From the NCBI GenBank assembly GCA_009746045.1, contig RPFO01000076.1, positions 4,129,433 through 4,193,432 of the forward strand: a stretch of DNA of 64,000 nucleotides. The letters run 5' to 3'. Both the position numbers and the translations under genes were made by a program. The notes below the pieces were generated by a model that saw only the letters and a program-made list of their open reading frames with translations, ran no database searches and had not been told where the DNA came from. The stretch comes from Mesostigma viride. Lineage: Eukaryota > Streptophyta > Mesostigmatophyceae > Mesostigmatales > Mesostigmataceae. How positions within the stretch are numbered: position 1 is the stretch's first letter; every line of letters begins with the position of its first letter. Below, in pieces: positions 28,450 to 36,882 of the stretch.

Positions 28450-30733
28450 ATAGGTGCTGAAGCTAAGGTCCATTGGAGTGCAGGCTTTAACAGTTGAGCC
28501 TAGCCACACCCTCAAAATCATTGTACAAGTCATTGTCAAGTTAGGCCAGTTCACCATGCTGGGGCCCAGCACATGCCCCCTTGGTCCAATCTTGTCCCCA
28601 ACAGCAGCGAGGGTGGGTGGGTGGGAGCTGCAAAAAGGCCTCCCTACGTTCACCACACCACTCTAAGTACGGTGTGAAAATGGAAAACAAAGCACATGTC
28701 TCAAGGCGCCGCGCCCCCCTCAATCAAGGGCGGGCACGGTTGCCAGTAGGCACTAGTACCGGCGCACCGCCGGTCCCTTTCTCTCTCTAGTCCTAAGTAA
28801 CAACAAGCACCTTACATGGTGTAGGTGACGTACGGTAGAGCTACGCTACAGGCGGCAGATTGGCCCCCTTTGAGCCCGCCGCAACATAACTATAAAATGA
28901 GCAGATAGCTCAGAAAATAGGTGCTGAAGCTAAGGTCCATTGGAGTGCCTTCCTACCAGAGAAACAAGTTTATTACAATAAGTGTGTGCAGGCTTTAACA
29001 GTTGAGCCTAGCCACACCCTCAAAATCATTGTACAAGTCATTGTCAAGTTAGGCCAGTTCACCATGCTGGGGCCCAGCACATGCCCCCTTGGTCCAATCT
29101 TGTCCCACATCACCATCTCTGGCCACCCAGGCCGTTTCCAGCCCTGGTGGTAGGAACGCAACCACTTGGAATGCTGGGCTCTTGTTGGCATGATGATGCC
29201 CCCCTTCCCGCCCCCGTGTGGCCGCTACGGTCTCCCGGCGGACGCAGGGCGGAGCCACATGCGTTCCTCTTCTTAGAGGGGCGCATCCCAGTGCTGCCGC
29301 TTTAGGACTTATGCCACCTGGGAACGTCTCCAGCTCACCCAACCACCATCACCAGCCCACCGGCAAAGCCGCTGGGATTTCCCGAGGGTAGAGCCACTGC
29401 CACTGGCCCCATTACCCCCCATCGTGGTGATAATGATGGCTGCGGACCTCCTAGCGCCAAGGCTCACCATCGCCATGGTGTCACGAGCCTTGGCGCAGCC
29501 GCAGCCGAGTGGAGCTTTATTATGGTATATAATGCATTTTCTTAAAACAAAGCCGGACCGCACTGCCGGGTTCCACACGCACCCCCCCTCGTGGGGGGCG
29601 CGTGAAAACGGCAAAGGCAAAGCGGAGCCCGCTGCCTTTGGGCGGGCGTAGCGGAGCCTTTGCCGTTTTCACGCGCCCCCCGCGAGGGGAAAATTTTTTC
29701 AGGAAAGCTGCGCAAACCATGGGGGTTTCCTTACGGATTACCCCCGAAACCGCGCTGCAGCTTGAATTCCCCCCTCGCCTTGGCACCATGCCCCGCCCTA
29801 ACATCCTTCCCCTTCCCCGCTGTGGACCGTCAGTCCCAACAACTCGTCCCCGTTTAAATTACGCGTCAACGACCCCGCCATTCCGCCCTGGCCGCCGGCC
29901 GCTGCCGACTCAATTAGCACGAGGAAATGTTAGGCTGTTTAGGGTGCTGCCCCCCTTGGCGCTGGGGCTGCAGCCACCCCGCTCCTGTGCTGGCCTGGGG
30001 GCTCGGCTCCGCCTTCTTCCTGCTCGCATAGCGCCCTCATGCACTATCGACATTTATTAGCCAGGCCCAGCGCATCCGATACCCAGCGAATTTGCCTGAG
30101 GCGTAATCCCCCTCCGCCTGTAGCTGTTGCCACCCAAGCACCACGATTGCCCCGCTTTAGTTGTCCGATCAAGAGTCACTCCCGCGTCTATCCAGACCCC
30201 TCCCGCGAGCTCGGGGTGGCGAGTACAACGGGCGAGCAAAAATACACAATCTGGCACTGGCAGCTACCGCCCGCACTTCGAATGGCAAATTCTTGGGGTG
30301 CTGCCGACCCCCGTCGCGCAGCCGTCATAACTTTAAATAAAACAGGCCCCCGAATAATAATTCGGAGGCCGGTAGCTGTGATTTACATTCGGCACCGCCA
30401 TAGCAGTGCACACACGCCCCAGAATGGGCCGTCGACAGAGCTGCAAAAAGGCCTCCCTACGTTCACCACACCACTCTAAGTACGGTGTGAAAATGGAAAA
30501 CAAAGCACATGTCTCAAGGCGCCGCGCCCCCCTCAATCAAGGGCGGGCACGGTTGCCAGTAGGCACTAGTACCGGCGCACCGCCGGTCCCTTTCTCTCTC
30601 TAGTCCTAAGTAACAACAAGCACCTAACATGGTGTAGGTGACGTACGGTAGAGCTACGCTACAGGCGGCAGATCGGCCCCCTTTGAGCCCGCCGCACCAT
30701 AATAACTATAAAATGAGCAGATAGCTCAGAAAT
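28450..30733 (-). mobile_element. Modular element, copy R (inverted)
   Basis: Reverse orientation of copy L, with the same module order: M3, spacer, M1, M3, M2, cargo, M1 along the plus strand. It begins ATAGGTGCTG and ends GCTCAGAAAT, the exact complements of the ends of copy L. The cargo (29,704-30,437) differs from that of copy L. The L and R arms together could form a very large cruciform about 4.3 kb apart at their start points. Confidence 0.78.
29704..30437. other. Cargo segment unique to copy R
   Basis: About 734 bp between M2 and M1 of copy R. Pro/Arg-coding, C-rich on the plus strand, with no recognised domain. An unrelated sequence occupies the same place in copy L. Confidence 0.6.
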
Positions 30734-31555
30734 TTTTTACGACTTCACTTGCAAAGATTCGTGTTTGCTTGCACCAGCTGAGGTTAGGTGGGGACCTGTA
30801 GGGTCGGCTGGTTGCTTACCGAATCTTTGGCTGATTTGGGTTATTTAGTGAGTCGTGATTAATTATTGTATAGTGGATTCGGACCGGCCCAAGGGGTCGA
30901 TGGGCGAGTTTTATGTTTGTCAGTCTTGGGAACCTTGTACAACTACCTGTACGGTTAACGCACTAGCCTGGGGGTGCGTGGCCACGCTGTTTGTAGTGGC
31001 GTTTTCAGCACTGTTCAGGCCGGTGTGTGACGCATGCCGGTGTTAATTAATTTAGGATGATGTCAGCTTGTGTGTCGGCGGGCCATGCCTTAAGCAAGCT
31101 AGGCAGGCAATGATCCGCAATTGTTTCTTTCCCCTCCCTCCCACCCTGGAGGCTTCTTGCTTCCGCGTGCGGATTGAGAAACCACTGTTAACTGCTGCAT
31201 TTGTGGCAGGGCTCCACTTATTGTATTCAATCAAATGCTGGTCTTCTTGGGAGCTGAGTGATCTTAAACTGCTGTGTTGGTCCATAGATCCCATGACGTA
31301 GTCCACTGTCATTAGATATTTCTGTGTACCACATCAAACCAAGTGCCCTTGTTAGGGTAAACATGTTGCTTGTAAGACTTCCTTTCATTTTTTCAATAAC
31401 TATTTATGGGGTTAGTGTCAGGATTTGCCGGAGCATTTGGGCTGACAGTGTTTGGCCACTCTGAGAATTCGCCTCTGACATAATTTTCTAATCAAATTGT
31501 CAATGTGATCGATCGTTTACATCTGTGTATCATACCATGTTTCTGTTGAATGCAG

Positions 31556-32067
31556 AGGTGGAAAAGGCGTTCGACTGCCTCCCGGACTATGTGCCTGGGC
31601 GATACCACGGACTAGCCGCTGACGGGAAAAGCGATGAGACGATGAAAACAAGTGACAAAAACAAGTACATGTGCTTGTTGTTGCCGGTCGTGTTGCGCAA
31701 TCGTTTGCATCCGGATGCCCGCACGGCATTTGTCCAGCTGTCTGTGGCCTTCAATGCTGTATTTTCAGCAAGGTGCCTCACTCAATCGCAGTTAGTCGAA
31801 GTGGGCGAAATGATGGTGCGTGAGGTGGTAGCATTAGAGTGTGTTATGCCAGCGTCAGAAATGTCAAGATCAGTCCATGCTGCATCTCACTTGGCGGAAC
31901 AGATCCGGTATGCTGGCCTGCCTGATGGCCGGAGCATGACTTGGGGTGAGCGCCAAATGGCGGTGCTTACTTCTGGCCCGTTGTCAAACAAGAACGTGGA
32001 ATGCTCCATGGGGAACTTCTTCATGGACTTCGAGGCATTGAACATCCTGAGCTACTTCACGCGCTAG
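31556..32067 (+). pseudogene. CACTA transposase C-terminal exon (DUF4218-like)
   Basis: Follows TTCTGTTGAATGCAG. The reading KSDETMKTSDKNKYMCLLLPV then VLRN matches the DUF4218 start seen after Transposase_21 in plant CACTA elements (GLKSHDCH.LM..LLPVALRG). The helical continuation (QLSVAFNAVFS, then MVREVVALECVMPASEM and AASHLAEQIRYAG) follows the same family. The ORF stops at 32,067. A GTAAGT...TTTCAG intron-like segment (32,077-32,136) lies after the stop. Together with 23,131-23,856 this shows a real but broken transposase gene about 9 kb long including insertions. Confidence 0.82.
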
Positions 32068-32147
32068 ACTGTGTGGGTAAGTTTTTTAAACAAACTTCGT
32101 GTTTGCTTGGCTGCATGCACATTTCCCATGTTTCAGCGAGTGTTTCT

Positions 32148-32601
32148 AGCTGGGAAGGCCAGTAGTAAGAACGGGTTACTAGGTCCCGTACCCGTTTACC
32201 GCCCTGGTGGGCAGCTAAATCATGCAACTCAAAAAGCAAGGAGGAGCGACAGATAGGAGGGACATGAGGCGCCATTGAGGGGGAGAATCTGTTATCTGCA
32301 CATAAAAAAACCCACCTACAAATTTACAGGGGTATTTGCCTAACTGTTGGGGATGGGAGGCGATGGCAGCTAAAGCTTCCGGCTCAGTGGCAGTAAATCT
32401 ACTAATAAGGCGCTCAAGATCAGAGGTAGGCATCGCTACAGAAGTATCTATATCAGGTTTAAAGAGGTCTCCTACCGCCTTGCCAAAGAGAAGGGGAGGT
32501 CCTAGAGGGACTATATTATCATAGGACTTTCCTGACCTAGTCGCTATATGGCTAAACGGTATAGAACTTTTATGTTTCCCCTCCCCCCCCACAGAGACCA
32601 C
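32148..32601 (-). pseudogene. pol: G3 integrase N-terminal fragment
   Basis: The first part (32,601-32,215) holds SDLERLISRFTATEPEALAA and the CKFVGGFFYV segment that precedes integrase in G1 and G4. After a frame change the zinc-binding start LFELHDLAAHQGGKRVRD and RSYYWPSQ appear (about 32,250-32,150). The catalytic core is missing because sequence identity to gypsy ends at about 32,148. Confidence 0.75.
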
Positions 32602-32651
32602 AGGAAGGGCCTCACATCATTGGGAGAGAGAGTCCTACGTGAGAAAGGAGG

Positions 32652-33854
32652 TCAGGCATGCGAACTGTCAGCAGTATGAAAGAGATAGGCATAAGATTCA
32701 TCATCCGGTAGTTCACCATAAGGGGTTACACCAATAGTGGTAGGAACTAGAGTAGTATTGAGAACATCTAAGTCCTCGAAAAAGGAGTAATCTGCGCGAC
32801 GGGAGAGGGCATCAGGTACTATGTTATCTACACCTTTAAAAGGGGAAAACTGTGCTAAAAACTCCATCCAGCGCGCTTGACGAGGGGTAAGGTTGGGTTG
32901 GGAGAGCAGATGGGTAAGGAGACGATAGTCCGTTTGTATAACGAATCTATAAGGATCTATCTCACAGGGTTCATTCAGACAAACATCAAATTGGGCACCT
33001 TTAAGAAAGTGCTGCCACGCGTGGCGACAATACACCACAGCTAAGAGTTCCTGCTGGTGTACAGGATAGTTACGCTCCGCGGGGAGCATTGTCCTAGAGA
33101 TATACTCAATTGGCTGTAAGCCCTGACCCTGATCCTGGAGAAGGACGCCCCCTATAGCTACCTTACTAGCGTCTGTAGCTACCACAAAGGGTTTGGTAGT
33201 ATCGGGTAGGATGAGTACGGGAGGAGAGAGGAGTAGGGATTTTAAACACTGAAAAGCAGACTGACACTCACTACTCCAGATAAAGGGGATATCTTTCTTT
33301 AATAAATGATTGATAGGGGCTGCTATAGTTGCGAAACGAGGGATAAAACGCCTATAGTAAGAGGCAGCAATCCCTAAGAAACTACGTACACTTTTAACGT
33401 CGGTAGGGGTAGGCCAATCCTGAATTGACTTAGTTTTATCCGGGTCGGTAGCGACACCGGCATCCGACAAAACATGTCCTAAAAATGGTACACTCCTACC
33501 AGAACGAACTTTAGCACGGCGAGCCCACAAGGAATTTTCAGACATTATTCTAAGACTTTCTTCATCACGTAGGTGCGTTTCAAAATCAGGGGAGTAAATA
33601 AGGATGTCATCTGAGTAAGCCTGAGCACAAGAACGATCGTGCTCAGCTAAAGAAACAGAGGAGAAGGAAGGATCCTTTAAATCAGAGGACACTTGGGGAA
33701 GGTGAGAATTACCCATAACAGGTCTAAGCACTTCATTCATCAACATTTGAAAAGAGGCAGGAGAATTACAGAGTCCCATAGCCGCTACTCTAAACTGATA
33801 ATGACCAAAAGGGGTAGCAAAGGCGGTTTTATGACAATCCTCGGGCGCTATACG
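32652..33854 (-). pseudogene. pol: G3 reverse transcriptase second half and RNase H
   Basis: Starts at IAPEDCHKTAF, exactly where the other half stops at LRI (42,029), the C2 insertion point. The catalytic motif is YSDD (AYSDDILIYS) where G2 and G4 have YLDD. RNase H motifs DASKVAIGGVLL and LTHLLSQPN follow, and the segment ends after ALSRRADYSFFEDLDVL. The piece is open for 400 codons. The Leu-to-Ser change beside the catalytic Asp pair and a shortened region after APFK (QYVK missing before GVDN) point to decay. Confidence 0.88.
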
Positions 33855-34496
33855 AGTTAGCATATTGGTGATGCAATATGCTAAGCATATCATACTTGAA
33901 GTGGCCTTTCCAACGCCGTGCTAAACGCCTCATTTGGACAAGGAACTTGAGAGTTATCAAGTCCCGAAGTAATGCCGCCGGACGCTACAGCAGTACCAGG
34001 ACTAAGGACACGTGAGGGACAGGGCACGTGGCAGTGTTGGGTGAACCATCACAAGTTACGTGTCACAGGACCGACTGTCACTAGGAGGTACTGTGGTCAA
34101 TATTGGTTGATGGTACCAAGAATGTCACAGGACTTCAGGACTGGCAGTCCTGCAGGCCTGGGATGGACGGGTACTTGTCATGACGGATAAATCCAGAGCG
34201 TTACTGTCATTCATGGAAGGACAGACGTCCTGGATTGATGCAACCAAGGAAATTGACAGTGGCGGACCTGCCAAGGCGTGCAAGGCCTGGCAGCAATGGT
34301 GAGACCTAGAAAGGCTCGGACACAGCAGTGGCCAAGCGTCTTTTCCCAACACCGTCCGTGGGTACTGCCGCCTCAGGCTAGTGACCACAGGGTAGTGAGG
34401 CAACTGTGGTAAAGGTTAAAAGCCGCTGGTTGAAACCATGGCTCCATTCATCACATCTTGGGAAGACCAGAAACTCACTGATCCGCGTTCATCTAA
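33855..34496 (+). repeat. C2 5' LTR
   Basis: 642 bp, starting AGTTAGCATATTGG and ending GCGTTCATCTAA. Nearly identical to 41,381-42,022. Its start is also shared with the C3 LTR (58,816 reading leftwards). Confidence 0.93.
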
Positions 34497-34510
34497 ATCG
34501 TATTACAGTC
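34497..34510 (+). promoter_or_regulatory. C2 primer-binding-site region, complementary to its 3' UTR
   Basis: CGTATTACAG (34,499-34,508), two bases after the LTR, is the exact reverse complement of 41,060-41,069 in the 3' UTR. No TGG typical of a tRNA primer-binding site directly follows the LTR. Confidence 0.45.
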
Positions 34511-34522
34511 TGGTCGACGGAT

Positions 34523-35486
34523 ATGTCGAATTCGGACTCTGAAGCTAGGACAAACACCTTTGCGCGTGCAGCAACGGTAGCGGCGTCCAGTCCAGTACCC
34601 GCAGGAGGGCACGAGGACTCGGAGGAAGTGCGCCGAAATATTAGAGCGGTGTCGGCGCCGGGCGAGTACGTCCGAGGAGCAGCCGAGCAGCTGCTGAGAT
34701 TTCGCGAGGACCTCGCGGAAATCATCAGAAGGCTGCCAGCGTCTTGGCGGGCTGGCCACACAAACGCATTCGCGTTTGAGCAGGTGGTCACTCTGCTTTT
34801 GCAGATAATTGCCATAAGCCTCGGGGGTGCCCGAGAGATAAACGACCTTGTCGCCAATCTCCGCCTTGGGGACGACTACACCGGCGTGCCAAACGTGGTG
34901 CAGGTCGCCCGGGACAGGCGGGAGGCCATCGTTCGTGGCAGTACGCAGGCGTTGGTGGCAGAGTGCCAGAATCTGGCGCACTCTGTCTTAGAGTTGACCA
35001 GAGGCGCTGCTGATCGTGTCTTCATTACTCTTAATCCCTTCTCCATCTACACTAGTCGGGATACTCCACATTCTCGCCGAGAGTTAAACCAGCTAAGTTT
35101 GACTGTCGACGTGGTTGGCGGTCGAGAGGTCTCAGCCGACGACGCCTTCTACGACTTCGTAGATCAGCCAAGGGGCGGTAGTACAGCCGGCCCAGAGGCG
35201 TCACGAGGGCGACGGCTCTCAGGAGGGCCGTGAGCAGGCGCAGCGGGACGAGCTTAATCGCTACCACATTGACGACAACGTTGGTTTAGGTGAGGCCCAT
35301 TTGTTGAGGTGGGGGCGTTCTCGCTGGATACGTGATTACGCGTATGGTTTGAGGCTTCCGGTGGTTATTAGGCCTGTGCCTACTCACGACGACCAGGGGC
35401 AGCCATTGAATCCGGTGGAGGGACCGTTCCACGAGCCAGCACCTGCACCGGTTGCAGGAGAAGCTTCGTCTGAAAACGAGGCTTGA
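34523..35486 (+). pseudogene. C2 upstream ORF A, function unknown
   Basis: First ATG after the 5' LTR. 236 codons are open to 35,233, and the likely continuation (EQAQRDELNRYHIDDNVG) runs in another frame to 35,486, so one base has probably been lost or gained at about 35,205-35,230. The protein is Ala/Arg-rich with helical segments (AAEQLLRFREDLAEIIRRL, FEQVVTLLLQIIAISLGG). I recognise no family. It may be a capsid-like Gag N-terminal part, or an extra ORF placed before gag. Confidence 0.5.
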
Positions 35487-35554
35487 GGGGGTGGAGGATA
35501 GGTGGAGAGTTTGCTGTTTTCTTGTTGCAAAGTTGGTCGCAGCCATTGTATATA

Positions 35555-36022
35555 ATGCCTAGGAGGGCAAGCCGGGGTGCGGCGACATTCGAGGAGCAAC
35601 GGGAGCGAACGGCAGAGGAGGACATCGCCAGAGAGGAAGGGGAGGCGATGGAGGAGAGGGGCGTGGAGGCGCCAGCTGGGCAACCTATCCCAGAGATGGA
35701 CCCCAGAGCCGGGAGAACACACAAGCGGTGGCGTGATGGGCAAGCTGAGGCGGAGAAAGTCAAGCGTGCCAGGCGACCTACGGATGCAGTGGTGCTCACA
35801 ACGCCTGGTGAGGAGGACGCCATCGTCACCCCAGGTGTGCGTGCTGCAAAGCAAGCTGCTGTTCACGATAGGGTGTCTGGTATGTTGCCCGAGCGTTTGG
35901 AGGCTAGGATTGACCCTCCCCAGGCACCACCAGTGCGTGTGGGGAGTGTGTTGCCTGGCACCCGTCCATTTTCTGATGCTGTGACAGTCATGAATGGGCA
36001 GAAAGCGCTCAACCCTCCCTGA
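35555..36022 (+). CDS. C2 upstream ORF B, function unknown
   Basis: 155 codons from the ATG after TATATA. Highly charged (MPRRASRGAATFEEQRERTA...), with basic KRWRDGQAEAEKVKRARR in the middle that could act as a nuclear-localisation or RNA-binding patch. No known domain. It ends 33 bases before the gag ORF in a different frame; the text before the stop (FSDAVTVMNGQKAL) could run into gag if one frame change is allowed. Confidence 0.45.
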   Translation: MPRRASRGAATFEEQRERTAEEDIAREEGEAMEERGVEAPAGQPIPEMDPRAGRTHKRWRDGQAEAEKVKRARRPTDAVVLTTPGEEDAIVTPGVRAAKQAAVHDRVSGMLPERLEARIDPPQAPPVRVGSVLPGTRPFSDAVTVMNGQKALNPP

Positions 36023-36054
36023 AGCAAGACAACCTGGATAAATGGCTTGATGAC

Positions 36055-36879
36055 ATGAAGCTAGTTGTGGGCTCTGTCGCAGCAGGTGTGGATATTGTCA
36101 GGGTGTTTCACTCTTCCACCGCAAACAAGGGGTCGTCTGAAAGGGTCAATGACATGGCTAGGCATGCTCTGAAAGAGGGGCACACTTGGCTGCAGTTCCT
36201 AGATGACATCAAGGAGGAGTTTTCTGACAGGGTTCACAATCTCACCATGGAAAAGAAGAGAGAATTTGATGAGTTTGAGATCAAGGGTGAGGTGGCTGCT
36301 GAGCTGGCCAGGTTTGAGTTGATCGTGGAGGCAGGCAAGAAGCAGGGCTTCAGTGTGACAGTCAGGGCAGCAGCAGACCACTTCTTTGATAAGATGGGCT
36401 TGTCAGAGGAAGGTAGGGCTACTGCTAGGCAGCTCTGTGATCTCACTGATGGCACCTGGGGGGCTCTGAAGCGTGTGATACTAAACTTCAGGACCCGGGT
36501 CCCTACCTGCAAGGGTATCAGTTCTCAGGGAGGGTCAGCGTCTCAGGCTAGCCAGGGCAAGAACCGTACCCCATCTGGGACACGGTATGGTAGCAGGAGA
36601 AGGAAGCAGGCCCAGAAGGAGCAGAACCAGGGTGGTGGAGGAGGTCAGCAGGGGAACCAGAATCAGGGGAACCAGTCTGGCAACCGTAACAGCCATCAGC
36701 AGGGTAAGGGTGGTGGCCAGGGGCAGAATAACAATCAGGCCTCAGGCAACCAGAACAAGCAGGACAGCAAGGCCCCAGGGGGAGGGTCTGGCAAGAGCAA
36801 GTGTTTTGCTTGTGGCAAGGAAGGTCACTGGAAGAGGGATTGCCCAAACAAGAAGAAGGGGCAGTCTGATCAGAAGTGA
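36055..36879 (+). CDS. gag: C2 gag with CCHC zinc knuckle
   Basis: 274 codons. Residues 1-150 form a helical capsid-like region. Residues 165-245 are Gln/Gly/Asn-rich low complexity. The C-terminus holds the nucleocapsid knuckle CFACGKEGHWKRDC (about 36,804-36,845) and a lysine tail. C3 has the same Gln/Gly-rich stretch and knuckle (CFGCGRTGHWRRDC at about 63,375-63,420 on the minus strand). The stop at 36,877-36,879 is followed after three bases by the pol ORF in the same frame (36,055 and 36,883 are both 1 mod 3), so readthrough of the TGA would fuse Gag and Pol. Confidence 0.85.
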   Translation: MKLVVGSVAAGVDIVRVFHSSTANKGSSERVNDMARHALKEGHTWLQFLDDIKEEFSDRVHNLTMEKKREFDEFEIKGEVAAELARFELIVEAGKKQGFSVTVRAAADHFFDKMGLSEEGRATARQLCDLTDGTWGALKRVILNFRTRVPTCKGISSQGGSASQASQGKNRTPSGTRYGSRRRKQAQKEQNQGGGGGQQGNQNQGNQSGNRNSHQQGKGGGQGQNNNQASGNQNKQDSKAPGGGSGKSKCFACGKEGHWKRDCPNKKKGQSDQK

Positions 36880-36882
36880 CTA

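Larger units (their letters stand above)
28228..31267. repeat. Tandem block Y2, carrying inverted modular element R
   Basis: 28,228-28,449 matches 26,670-26,870; 30,734-31,130 matches 26,870-27,271; 31,147-31,267 matches 28,113-28,227. Copy R of the modular element sits between the first two pieces. The match is nearly perfect by eye. Confidence 0.8.

Noticed and set aside
24131-30733. Helitron identity for the modular element
   Set aside because: No TC start, CTRR end or subterminal hairpin in either orientation, and no Rep/helicase fragment. Capture-like behaviour alone is not enough.
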